Assembly: GCA_963920635.1 (NCBI GenBank)
Contig: OY987301.1
Span: 18,890,501 to 18,954,500, forward strand
From: Pseudeuparius sepicola
Taxonomy: Eukaryota; Arthropoda; Insecta; Coleoptera; Anthribidae
Direction of reading: 5' to 3'
DNA: 64,000 nucleotides
Each line of letters opens with the position of its first letter. The first letter of the stretch is position 1. A program made the translations under genes and the position numbers. Below are positions 31,926 to 43,040 of the stretch, piece after piece. The notes beneath the pieces were generated by a model. That model made no database searches and was not told the origin of the DNA. It worked only from the letters and a program-made list of their open reading frames with translations.

Positions 31926-34187
31926 GTTTTGTTTTATATTATACATTATTACATTTTTTGGACAATTGAAAGAAAACCAATCTCCAGCCAAGACAAGGCA
32001 AAAACCAAACTTCGAGATTCCAGTTTCGATTTCACCTTGTTATAGAGCTACAATAACGTTCACGTCCATGGCGAATATTTTTAAAATAATTTCGGGGGAT
32101 AAACCTGTTCCAAACATAGTTGGACATGCCTTTCAGTGGATCTGGACACATATCTTGTAGTTCTTGAAATTTTGATCAAACGTTCTTTCTTAAAGTTGCC
32201 CAAAACCTCAGAATAACTTCCTTATTTCTTCAGAAACACAAAAAACAGCTATTTCATGTATAATGTCTTCAATGTCTCAAAAAGTCTAATATAACAGTTG
32301 TTTTTTTTTTGTTTCTTAAAAATTAGAATTTCAAATAGAAAATCAGGTACTTTGTGACGTTAATAAGAACCCGCACCCAGAGTTTATTCACAACTTGTTT
32401 TAACGACTTTGTCAATGTGTCTGACCTCCCTACTTAAATCTAAAATTGAACAATATTGTACAGCGTGTCTCCGGACTGAGTTAATCAAACTTGTATTTTT
32501 TTCGTTTTCGACAAAAAGGCACTCTATAAAAATTTTCGCTTGTATTGAAAGTCAGAAAAACGGTATTACAATTTCAAAAATTTGTACGGGGTGTACAAAA
32601 AATGCAAAAACTGAATTGGTCTTATTTGAGGATTTACTACAAAATGTTATTAATAAATAATAAGGTGAAGTCAAATATCGAATGTTGATTAATTCGGATG
32701 AATTTTATAAAATCCTCGTCTTTAGCTGCTTCTAAATAATATGACAACTAAAAAGAAAATTTATCAGAGAAAATTTTCGACATACCTATTATAATAATAT
32801 GTCGAATATGTCTTGCCTCGCGAATATCGTCGGCATGTCAATATATGCTCAGCCAAGGTCACAGCTCATAAAATTTTTTACGGAGTCTACCTACCTGTAT
32901 TCCGAGGGGTGTACCACATACCGCAACAATTTTGGCATTAAATGCAAACCGCATATATTATGATTATGATATTATATTAGCTGCGTATAGTGGTGCAGTG
33001 ACAGAAGGCATTTCAGCAGGAGTATTGCACGTTTACAAGCAACTAAATCTGCGAGATTAATGCTTTAGAGAAGGAATGTAAAGGTAGGTAGGTATATTAC
33101 TTAAATCACGTGGTCTATGGTGTTGGAGAATTGAATAATGGCTTGGAAACGTAACTATATCCAGTCCACCGGGTGTATTGTCTTAATAACAATAATTCAC
33201 AGTGTGTATCTGAATGGGTGACCTAAACGATTCTTTAATTTCATCTTCTGGCGTTCAACCTAATTTAGAGCCTATATCTTGTGCGAGATATTTAAAAAAA
33301 ACATTAGCAAAAGTTAAGGTTTTGAGAGTTTCTCCATACATGTTTATCTCTTTATTTTGATATTTTTATTCTGAATAATTTTTCTTAATAAAATCTGTAG
33401 TTCTTTTACCACGTCTACTTAGAACACTAGGAAAGACTACTTGTGTAAAGTATACATCAAGCAATTTTCGCAATAATAACTATAAGAAGCCGGATTGAAC
33501 GAGAAGGTTATAAAATCAAAATTCATTAGGACCCCCCCCCCCTCCGTTAAGAAGAAACGAAACAATTTTTCATGTTTTCCCGGAGGAAACCCCCTACTCC
33601 ATTTTGCTCATCCCCATCGCCGGATTCCCGACTACTTATAATCCCGCGACTTAAAAAAGAAAATTGCCAGCCATAAAAGGCAAATCACCGGACGAGCCCA
33701 ATAACTTGATTAACTCATTTTCCGAATTAAACGCTTTCGCCATTTCGCGCTTTTATTGCGTGCCATAAACATCATATTACTAAAGGAACTAATCTACTAA
33801 AAATATCGTTAAGCCCTCCTAAAGGCTTTATCTCAACGTTTATAGATATACAGTGAATATTGTCGGTAGAATTCAAGAGAATACTATCCCAATATGGATG
33901 CCGCAATTTGCCAAAGCGGAATAAAGTTTATGTGTATAGCCCGTGCAGAGAAATTAAAATTGAAGATTATTTTTCTTACAAAGCAATAGTTAGACGAAAA
34001 CAAGTAGATATAATATCACGGCCATATCCTGTAACTCCAGAAATTCCTCAACATACATTTTGTCCCTCTTAACAAGAGCTAGACTTATATACAAATTTTA
34101 CTAAAACGGCGTTAAAAGACTTTATCGCACTAGTGCGTCAAGTAATCATGGGTGCGTAAAGCAGATCTCTGCTCAAAGAAAACAAAA
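31926..34187. other. 2.3-kb stretch without recognised genes
   Basis: Contains a 13-base C run at ~33531. Short frames (32409-32660, 33860-34072) show no domain. Confidence 0.35.
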
Positions 34188-34873
34188 CATTTTTTTCACC
34201 GCAGGGATTAAAGTGATTACTTTTATCCCTCTTTTTCCGGACTAATGTGTGGCATTTACTCCCTTGGGACTAAAATATTTTAGTCTTTGTCATTTTGGGA
34301 TTAAAAGTAACCAAAACAATAGAAACTATGACCAACTATGGACTTTATTTAATAACATTAATTAAGTGAACAGAACGAAACACAGTATATAAACCAATTA
34401 GGATTCTACGGAAAATTCTAAACACATCTGAAGGATGTCATTTTTTAGAAATTAGTACATTCTGAGCTATGAACAGTTGAAAATAGGCATTTTGACTAAT
34501 TTGCACCGTTGTAGAGACAAAACTGGTTGAGATAAAACAAAATGAAGTTAACGTTCTTATAACTTTTCAAGAGCTATCCCGTGATGTAACTGATGGTTGG
34601 TACCAGCACCATTAGGTAGCCCTTGAAAAGTTAAGATAGAAATGTGAAATTCATTTTGATCTATCTCAAACAGTTTCCTCGCTATAACAGTGCAAAGTAG
34701 CAGTAAATTGGTAATGTCGAATGGTTTTTTTTACATATAGTCTTGCGAATTTTTAAATTTTAGTTCCTGCGGTGCAAAAAATAGCGTACCATGGGACTAA
34801 AGTGACTCTTAATCCTTCGACTGATCTTCACTCTTGGGATTAAAAGATGCACTTTAGTCCCTTGGTCTTGGTA
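34188..34873. mobile_element. Inverted-repeat element with GGGAYTAAAG subterminal motifs
   Basis: Outer pair TTTTCACCGCAGGGATTAAAG / TTTAGTTCCTGCGGTGCAAAA (34188, ~34790). An inner pair of ~80-bp arms, 34500-34580 and 34617-34697, is marked by AACTTTTCAAGAGCTA and its complement. GGGATTAAAG/GGGACTAAAR recurs about six times near both ends. A further small inverted pair, GTACCATGGGACTAAAGTG with CACTTTAGTCCCTTGG, closes the right side. No coding sequence. Confidence 0.65.
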
Positions 34874-35445
34874 CATTCAACTTTTGACTTCTCTGGCAGC
34901 ATATCTGACATTGTTATCTTTGCCGCTTCGTTTCTTCTGTCTGGAACTCTAAGGCTAGGATTTATTGAAAAAAAACACTCATTTTTATTTGAAAATAATG
35001 TTTCAAAAATGAACATACTTACAATTTTGTGAATTTATCTACTGTTTGGTGATTTCAAAAGGATCGCATATTATTTTAGAATAATTATCTAATACGAAGT
35101 GAATATTTTCGGTATAAAGTTTATAAATTTAATATTTCAAAAACCTGCAGAAAATAATGGTAGGTACCTATACAATTTTCCAATATTTTATTTTCAGTAC
35201 CTACTACAGGCTTGAAATAATGTATATATCTACATTAATTTAAAAAAATAAAGTTTAATTAGTTGTTTTAACTACTTTCTAATGCTGTTTTGCTTTATTA
35301 TTTATTTGTAACCACAACCACAATATAAATGGCACAAATCTTTTTTTTACTTTTTTATATATACCTATCTAAAATTAAAGGCTGTAGGTACCTAAGTATA
35401 CCTATAGATACAACAGTGCCTTCGGCAGTGCATATACCTACAATA
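34874..35445. other. AT-rich stretch, nothing recognised
   Basis: The open frame 34847-35032 has no domain. Confidence 0.3.
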
Positions 35446-35752
35446 TTCAGGGTGATCAAAAAATGACTACCTTACAATACAGGCTCTTAATCTACGCAAA
35501 AAAATAAATGACCCATGTGTTCTCGTTGCGTCCACAGGTCCGTAAGAAGGGAGATGTGGTCCTTTAAATGTATTCCCATATTTTGGGTTATCGACTATAG
35601 ATTTTGAACGGACCAACCGATTTCCTTCATATTCTCTGAAATCGGTTAATCCGTTCAAAATTTACCACCAAAACTTAGAACCCTTATTACGGACTTAGTT
35701 TCACTTAATTTTTTGCGTATATTAAAGGTAATAATTTTTAGCTCGCCCTGTA
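35446..35752. mobile_element. Small TTCAGGGTG / CGCCCTGTA element with inner hairpin
   Basis: Ends TTCAGGGTGATC and GCTCGCCCTGTAG. The centre GAACGGACCAACCGATTTCC pairs with GAAATCGGTTAATCCGTTC (35607-35660). Confidence 0.6.
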
Positions 35753-35907
35753 GATACCTATTTTATACAGAAGTATATATGTTAGCGTTTTTTATGGCAA
35801 TTCTGACAATTAAAAAGAAACACAATTTAAAAAAACATACCTAAAATAATTTTTGGGGTGGTGGCTGATTAAAAACTAAGGGTGTTATACTACTACGTCT
35901 TATAGCT

Positions 35908-36338
35908 TACAGTGAGCGACAGAAAGTTGGATACAAATGGAAAACTTTTTTATTATGAATTTCTCAGAATATTTTATTCTTGATAAAAGTTGGTGCATCA
36001 TTTCAAACTCAAAACGCACATATCAAAATTTAAATATATCTTTATATCTATTTTTTAAAATACTGTAAAAAGTTGTTTGGTATCAAAGGTGGATGTCAGA
36101 TTTAAAGTCACATCCACCTAGTCAAAAAAAAGAAATTTAACTTTTTTTGTATTTTTTTCGACCACCCTGGTTATTACAAAAAAACAAAATACCGCAAGCG
36201 CAACTTATCATCGGATAACACATGAATTTGCTACTAAACTTTAATTTTGTTCGGTTAGCAGCTAGAAATTTAAATTAATCGAAATCAGTGTTTAAAAATA
36301 TTAAATTTTTGTGTCAAACTTTCTGCCGGTCCCTGTAT
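35908..36338. mobile_element. MITE, CAGTGACCGGCAGAAAGTT family, copy 2
   Basis: Left TACAGTGAGCGACAGAAAGT, right ACTTTCTGCCGGTCCCTGTA. The interior is nearly the same as 48780-49275 (ATTCTTGATAAAAGTTGGTG, CCGCAAGCGCAACTTATCAT), with an internal deletion of ~65 bp. Confidence 0.85.
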
Positions 36339-36989
36339 ATCCACCACAGTAAAATCACTGGTATACATATCGGTGCGCTGTTTATTTATTTGTCCCATCT
36401 AATTCGCTGTGTATACAGAAAGCCATTAAGAAGACTTTTCTCCGACCATACCCGGACAAAAATGTTCTGGATAATCCCATTTGCCGCCTGGGCTCCCGCC
36501 GGCACATTTATTTTAATTTTCGGTCTGCGAATTGGATTAAAGCACTTTGACAAACATCATCGTTTTACCAACACAATTTTGTCCCGTTAATCCTAGTTCC
36601 AAATTTAAACTTTTCGACATGTCCCTACTGCACTCGGTTGCTTTTTGTAGGAAAATATTCCAGTATATGTAGTTATATATTTCAATGCAATATAAAGCTC
36701 TGAATTAAGAGTGGAAACACATCTATAAACAAATTAAAAACTAACGTGGTCTGTCAGACGTGCTCATGAAAGTCAGGGGACGCATAGTGTGTAATCATTC
36801 ATAAAAATTTACTCCGACGTACGACCAATAGGAATTGCGAATTAGTTTTTGTTTGTATTTAATTATAAATAGTACTCTCTTTTTAATCACATAAATTACG
36901 AAAATGGCCCATTATCGCCTCTCCCTTCTTTGCCGGAATAATTAACTGTAGCCATAACTTCGTTCTACTCGTCCTTTCCTCTTCCGCGA
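36339..36989. other. Spacer, nothing recognised
   Basis: The plus-strand open frame 36288-36590 begins inside the MITE and carries no motif I know. Confidence 0.3.
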
Positions 36990-37310
36990 CTAACACAAGT
37001 TTATGCAAGGAATAACTCCCACCTCTTCTCTTACGGCTCGCCTAGGAAACAAGCTTAGACCCGGGGGTCGTATATACTCCACTTCGCACCTTCGCGCGGA
37101 TGGCGTTTGGGGAAACAATAAGGGCGCGATGTACGGTGCGCGCGTCTCAATAAAGAACAGGGAAGGGCTCTTCGGGGTTCTCACGCACGGCCTGAGAAAA
37201 GACCTCTCGCTCGCGAGTTATTCTCCTCTTATGGACCCTCATCGTACGTTAGGGGGATGCAGGAGACCGATTATCCAACTCCGGAACAAGGGCGTGTCTA
37301 ATTAAGGTCG
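36990..37310. other. GC-rich, CpG-rich island of unknown nature
   Basis: Sharply GC-richer than its surroundings, with many CpGs and a 100-residue plus-strand frame (37003-37305) plus a minus-strand frame over the same bases. Neither shows a domain. Open frames on both strands are expected where stop-rich AT sequence is lacking. It could be a promoter CpG region, an exon, or a fragment of a GC-rich element. Confidence 0.3.
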
Positions 37311-37942
37311 CTAACTAAGAACATGCATTGCTTATTATACTTAGACCGCATGTGTTGTTTTCTATTTGACTGGGAAAATATCTTAGGGTGTCCGCCATAT
37401 TCAGTTTAGAATGACGTCATGTAGCTCGTCGTATTCTACCCCTTTCATTTGATGCCCATGTCAAGATGGTTGTGAAGGAAAAGGTAAGCCTCCATCTTGG
37501 GAGGTCCGCCATATTGGATTTAGAACGATGTTAGATACACTGTAGGTAATGTATTTTTATCAGGGCCAAGGCTACGTGCAAAATAAACAATGCCATATGG
37601 ACCCCTCAATGGTTCCTTGCAATAATAGTGAAAGATATCCTAATGATACAGTTAGATCCTCCATATCAGATACCTGATTAGATTAAGATATAAAGGACCC
37701 TGGAGTACTCTCTAGATACGTAAAACTCTAAGAAATTCTATTTAGACTGAAAAGCTAAAGGAAACTATGGTACTTTAATGTTTTAATTATACTTACCTCT
37801 ATAATTAAAACTTATTTTCATCATAGTAATTATTGTTTCTTCCCTGGTCGTATTAAAACATTCGAACACTCAATTAATTATACTAGGAATTCGACCAAAA
37901 TAACAGAAAATGTATTTTTAAAAGCTTTTATTTAACTTGCAA
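37311..37942. other. Spacer with fragments related to the tandem array
   Basis: GTCCGCCATATTCAGTTTAG with ATGACGTCAT (37390) and GTCCGCCATATTGGATTTAG (37504) are inverted relatives of CTAAATCCAACATGGCGGA in the array 38014-38489. Confidence 0.5.
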
Positions 37943-37966
37943 TGTATGTATGTATGTATGTATGTA
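37943..37966. repeat. (GTAT)n microsatellite
   Basis: About five to six GTAT units just ahead of the 122-bp array. Confidence 0.8.
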
Positions 37967-38013
37967 ATTTGTTCGGGTGGAATCTTGCAACTCAATTTTG
38001 AAGCAGATATCTT

Positions 38014-38489
38014 CAACCGATCGAGCTGAAATTTTGTACACACGTTTAATTTGGATGACAATGCATGATTATATGTGTGACGTCATTCTAAATCCAACAT
38101 GGCGGATCACCCAAGATGGCGGACTAGTTAAATTTCAACCGATCGAGCTGAAATTTTGTACACACGTTTAATTTGGATGACAATGCATGATTATATGTGT
38201 GACGTCATTCTAAATCCAACATGGCGGAACACTCAAGATGGCGGACTAGTTAAATTTCAACCGATCGAGCTGAAATTTTGTACACACGTTTAATTTGGAT
38301 GACAATGCATGATTATATGTGTGACGTCATTCTAAATCCAACATGGCGGAACACTCAAGATGGCGGACTAGTTAAATTTCAACCGATCGACCTGAAATTT
38401 TGTACACACGTTTAATTTGGATGACAATGCATGATTATATGTGTGACGTCATTCTAAATCCAACATGGCGGAACACCCAAGATGGTCAT
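38014..38489. repeat. Tandem array, four 122-bp units
   Basis: CAACCGATCGAGCTGAAATT starts at 38014, 38136, 38258 and 38380, exactly 122 bases apart. Each unit contains TTTGTACACACGTTTAATTT, TGTGACGTCATTCTAAATCC, AACATGGCGGA and AAGATGGCGGACTAG. Units differ by single bases only, so the expansion looks recent. The TGACGTCA palindrome in each unit resembles a CRE site. Confidence 0.95.
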
Positions 38490-38609
38490 TAGAAGGTCTC
38501 CTCATTGAAGAGCTAGACTGTTCTAAACTAACCGGCAAACGACCTTGCAACAATGATGCGTTAACTGAGATGAATAGACTCAGACACCTGGCCAAACTAA
38601 AAATTAAAA

Positions 38610-38940
38610 AATAAATTAAAAGTAAAAAAATATTTTTAAAAAAAGCTTTTATTTAAATGCGCTAAAAAGAATAAAATAATCTTTTCTTTTAAAACTTTTA
38701 CTATCAACTTATAACGTCATTCCACAATTTATATGATATAAAAGCTTGTCGCGAGATTTAAGTTTTCAAACTAAGTAAATACCACTACTTAAATCTCGCG
38801 ACAAGCTTTTATATCATATAAATTGTGGAATGACGTTATAAGTTGATAGTAAAAGTTTTAAAAGAAAAGATTATTTTATTCTTTTTAGCGCATTTAAATA
38901 AAAGCTTTTTTTAAAAATATTTTTTTACTTTTAATTTATT
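38610..38940. repeat. Perfect 153-bp inverted repeat with a 25-bp spacer
   Basis: 38610-38762 and 38788-38940 are exact reverse complements as far as I can read, from AATAAATTAAAAGT at the outer edge to CGCGAGATTTAAG at the inner edge. Spacer 38763-38787 is TTTTCAAACTAAGTAAATACC and a few more bases. No TIR-like termini or target duplication seen. No open frame. Confidence 0.95.
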
Positions 38941-38954
38941 TCTTCCATATATTA

Positions 38955-39344
38955 GATACGTACGTTTCGGTATTTTTCAGATTACCATCCTCAGATATTT
39001 CTCAAAATTAAAACATTATATAAAATTGACATCGAATTACATGATGTCATGTTACATAAATTGCGGAGGCTTTTTTCCCGCACTTATTTAAGTTTTAGAA
39101 ATATTTCTATTTCAATTTTTTAAGTATTCGTTTGCTTCCTACTGGAAAACACTAACTGACAATGTTTGCATTCGTATCTTAAAAATATTTCTAAAACTTA
39201 AATAAGTGCGGGAAAGAAGCCCCCGCAATTTTTGTAACATGACATCATGTAATTCGATGTCAATTTTATAAATATAATGTTCTAATTTTGGGAAATTTCT
39301 AAAAATGCTAATCTAAAAAATACCGAAACGTACCTACGTAATAT
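38955..39344. repeat. Second fold-back directly after the perfect inverted repeat
   Basis: Left arm 38955-39111, right arm 39181-39344: TACGTTTCGGTATTTTTCAG with its complement at ~39318, TTGACATCGAATTACATGAT, and CCCGCACTTATTTAAGTTTT. Arms diverge by several substitutions and small gaps, unlike the neighbour. Confidence 0.85.
38964..38994 (-). ncRNA. Hammerhead-like motif in the left arm of the second fold-back
   Basis: Minus strand: CTGAGGA (38994-38988), one extra T, GGTA (38986-38983), loop, TACC, GAAACGTACG. Same layout and extra base as at 10557 and 21008. The equivalent place in the right arm (~39290-39320) keeps TACCGAAACGTACC but has lost CTGANGA. Confidence 0.35.
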
Positions 39345-39552
39345 ATTATTTTGGTTGAATTTCCAGCACTTATAATTGAGTCTTCGAATATTTTCATTAT
39401 AATATATATAATATACAATGACAATTTCTCTCCTTTTGCGAAAACAGTGTCCCAACCCCCCCCCCCCCAAATGATTAAAACAGGCCTATTTGTTAGGTTA
39501 GAAACAAAACGTGTTAGAAATAAAAGTTATACAACCAGATATACTATAATAG

Positions 39553-41350
39553 CCCAAGCAGCATTTTTAGTCGCCGTTACGTTCCGGCGACTTTTGTTTG
39601 CAACTTTAAAGTAGTGACTACTACTGATAGGAACGTAATTACTACGTTCCTATTACGTCCCTGCGACTAAAATGGGGAACATTTTGAGGGTGATAGATAC
39701 GTAACGGCGACCACCTAGCAACTTACACCGCTACGACGCGCTTACGTTCCGGCAATGTGGTGGAGACGTAGCGGCGTGGTCACCGCTACTTTGTTGGATT
39801 TGTTTGCTTCTTTACATTCGCGTCCTCGCTTTGTCTTTGTCTAAATAATTAAAAAGTATTCTAGCCCAGCAGGTCATTTTTCAATAACCGTGGAAAATGG
39901 AAGTACCTAATATTTATTTAGAACTCATATCTATGAATAATGGTAGGTGTAAGAAAGGTATTAATTTGCTGATTTATTTCTCGTTGCTAGATTCAAGAAA
40001 CTAAAACGATTGAAAATTTTCTGTCAAATATGACGTTGATAGATTGAAAAGTAACAACGCGCCCTCTCAAAATGCATGTTTTAACACTTTTTTATCGGGA
40101 GGATAAATTACGAAAATGTGCGAAATTACCTAAAAATGCCGAAAAATGCTTTTTTAATATTCCTATAAGTTATACGAGTTCATTTTTGCTCAATTTTATC
40201 TTTTTTGGGACAATTTTGAAGAAAGAACTATTTCAGTACCAGAGGAAATTGACATTTGATATTAATGGCGTCTATCAAATATGGGGTAATTTTCAGTAAT
40301 TACTTCTAAGTATTATTTACCTTAAAATGGGTGTTTGAAGGCTTTGCCACTTAACTGGTAGTAACGGCAACTAGACTTTTTTCACTTTAAGGTAATTCCT
40401 ACCTTTAAGACGAAAATTAGTTTTAGATATTTTAAACTCTAAAGTCCCAATTACTACAAGAGAACTTCAAAGTTCCAGAAGCCTCGTTTAAGTTCCGAAT
40501 GCTACTACTAGGTATCGTTTGGAACTTTAACCTATAATTTTTATATGAGAGTGCTATTTTCAGCCGGTATGTTTTGTGCTATATTTCGAAAAGTTGATAG
40601 TTAAAATTTTAGCCACTCAAGAGAAGCGTTTTGTAATTTTGTATTGAAGACAAGTGCTCCTGTTTCGATTCGTTTCATCCAACTGCTCTTTAATTTTCAA
40701 TAAAATGTGAATGTGTGTCTATAATTTTTCTTCTTTCTAATGGCTGACATTTTCATCACTTCGCAAAAACGACCCAATCCTTCAAACGATTGTAAGGAAC
40801 TAAATGTAGTTTCCATTTTGGTCCCTATAGAAGTGACAGTTACTTTAAAGTATTTTTTTGTGGTAATTGGAACTTTCTAGTAATTTTAAAATGGAGTGCG
40901 AAGTAAAACTTACCATACAGTAGTTTTCTCGAGTAGCGGGAAAGTTAATTTCACTTTAAATATGACTATATAGTTCCGAAACTTTCTAGGTATTTTTAAA
41001 GTCGCTAAGATGTAGAAGTTACTTTCACCGTTACCATAAAGTAATGAAAACTTTAAAGTGGTAAACAAGTAACACGCCAAAGTAATTGCGAACATTGAAT
41101 ATAACTTTAGAGTTAATGTGACTTTAACGTAATTTTGCATAGTAACAATTCCGTTCCAGATACTTCAAAAACTACTTAGAAGTACTGAAACCAACAAGTT
41201 CCAACTTGCAGTAATAATTACTACGTAATTACTCATACTTTCTCAATATAAGTAATAAAAACTAATAAGTCGATTTTTAAGTAATAATTACGTAATAACT
41301 ACTTATTCAAAGTTCCCATTTCAGTTACCGCAACTTTAATGCTGCTTGGG
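39553..41350. mobile_element. 1.8-kb TIR element with CCCAAGCAGCAT ends
   Basis: Left CCCAAGCAGCATTTTTAGTC, right (reverse complement) CCCAAGCAGCATTAAAGTTG, followed in both by a CGNNGTTAC/GCGGTAAC motif. The interior is unusually rich in self-complementary AACTTTAAAGT and TAGTAATTACTA motifs, so it can fold at many places. Plus-strand frame 40072-40299 has no transposase motif; the element appears non-autonomous. A clear target-site duplication was not found. Confidence 0.65.
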
Positions 41351-41374
41351 AGTAGGTAGGTAAGTGCCAACTGT

Positions 41375-41795
41375 AATGTTTTATTAGGCAAAAATAATCA
41401 TAAGATATCATGTCCATGAACCGACTGCGAGCGGCATTGCATGACTTTGACGATCGCTCTACCTAGCTCAAATATGACGAGGCACAGCGCTTCCCAACAG
41501 AAACTCCAACCTGCTGCCTGTTGTGCAGCCTTCATAAAAAAATCGTAAAATAATGGGTTACTTCAGTGCCGATTTATGATCTTTTAAGGACGATTCTGAG
41601 ACACTTCACTGCCGATTTCAAGAAAAATATTTATACTGAAAGATTGCGCTGCTATATAGGTAAAAATTTCGCAATGTGTACGAAAAGTTAAATGGGTCTT
41701 TATTGGCCGGGTTTTAAATATTTGGTCACTTTTGACGGGCGATCCTACAATAATGCCGATTTTTAGGACACTTCACTGCCGATTAAACTGTGTTG
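41375..41795 (-). mobile_element. 5S rRNA-derived repeat, copy C
   Basis: Contains the 5S-like head (41464-41403, minus), TTGTGCAGCCTTCATAA, CTGAAAGATTGCGCTGCTAT, CGCAATGTGTACGAAAAGTT, GGTCACTTTTGACGGGCGAT in the order of copies A and D. The palindromic tail is absent. It starts just beyond the CCCAAGCAGC element. It shows the empty MITE site GCTCTACCTAGCTC. Confidence 0.7.
41403..41464 (-). promoter_or_regulatory. 5S rRNA-like segment, copy C
   Basis: Minus: GCGATCGTCAAAGTCATGCA, ATGCCGCTCGCAGTCGG, TTCATGGACATGATATC. More decayed than the other copies: box A reads AAGTCATGCAATG. Confidence 0.6.
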
Positions 41796-42668
41796 CTGTA
41801 AGCCAGTGATATATCTTTCTTCTTCATCAATAAGTGCAGCAGTGACATTTTCAATTAGTAGGTACTTCCTCCATCTCATCAATGCTTCATGTTTTCCCCC
41901 AAGAAAATGTTAATGGAGATTCTGAATTTCTGGATATTCCTAACATGCGATATATTCTCCCTCAGTTTACTGCAAAATTCCAGCGAAATTAACTGGATAG
42001 ATTGGAACTCGGGGAGCGTATTCGAATTCCTTCTATAGAGCCGAAATATCGCTGCGAATGCAGCGGGATATTTCATTTCCGGCGCTTATTATTTTAGTGT
42101 TAAATTATTCTCGCATAGACCCACTCCCGACGGCATCTATTAGCAATAAAATGTACCAGCACGCGTTCGGCTAAATTGGAAACCATAATTCTGCGTTCGC
42201 CTAAATACGTATACCTAATCATGTATTCCATATCCTGGATATACTTCAAACCACTCAATAGCTCTACTCGTATACGGTTTAAGTGTTAAAGCAGTTGATC
42301 ACGGGAAATATATTGTTATTACTATTTACTACTATTATTTTCCAATGAATATAGCGTTATATTGTGTAAGTTTCAGCTGCCCTCATTTCAAATCAGTAAC
42401 ACATTTTGCAAAATAGTATAGATCATGACCTGGAGAATAACTTATTCTACATATTCATATTTCGAGGGTTTTGATACAAAATATGCTGAAAATTTGGCGG
42501 TCACTTCACAAGTCTGATAATAGATTAGTGTCGAATATATCATTTTGTCTCTCTCAGTCTCCTAAAGTTGTTTTTTAAATACTTGTATAACATATACAAA
42601 CTTGCAAGTAACTAAAACGCATTTTAATGATCAATTTTTTCCTGTGGAATTTTAACTATTAAAGCTCA
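41796..42668. other. Spacer, nothing recognised
   Basis: Short frames only (41879-42076, minus); no motif. Confidence 0.3.
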
Positions 42669-43040
42669 GTGTACAGCAGCACGTATGTGGTGATTCAACA
42701 TTTTGACCCATAAAATGGCTTTTTTCGCCCTGTAGCGAGTAACACGCATAATTTTAAATTTTGATCAATACAAATTTTAATCTAAGTAATTACTCACATT
42801 TTGAGACAACAATTAATTAAAAATATTTATCACAGTGGCCGTTATTATGGCTTTTTGCGCAAATGCTAATAAAGGCAATTGTGTTAAATATTTTTAAATA
42901 ATTTTTGTCTCAAAATGTGAGTAATTTTAGATTAAAATTTGTATTGACCAAAAGTTTAAAATGATGCGTGTTGCTCGCTACAGATCGAAAAAAGCCATTT
43001 TATGGGTCAAAATGTTGAATCACCACGCACGTGGTGTACA
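42669..43040. mobile_element. Fold-back element, ~140-bp arms
   Basis: Left GTGTACAGCAGCACGTATG, then TGGTGATTCAACATTTTGAC and CATAAAATGGCTTTTTTCG; the complement follows at 42905-43040, ending CACGTGGTGTACA. Central ~95 bp unpaired. No coding sequence. Confidence 0.85.

Noticed and set aside
36288..36590. Hypothetical membrane protein
   Set aside because: The frame begins inside a MITE, and its hydrophobic runs are typical of T-rich DNA.
37003..37305. 100-codon plus-strand frame
   Set aside because: An overlapping frame exists on the other strand over the same GC-rich bases, and neither has a domain.
38014..38489. CRISPR-like array
   Set aside because: Units are contiguous with no spacers, 122 bp long, in animal DNA: a minisatellite.
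40072..40299. Transposase of the CCCAAGCAGC element
   Set aside because: 75 codons without acidic catalytic motifs or a DNA-binding domain.
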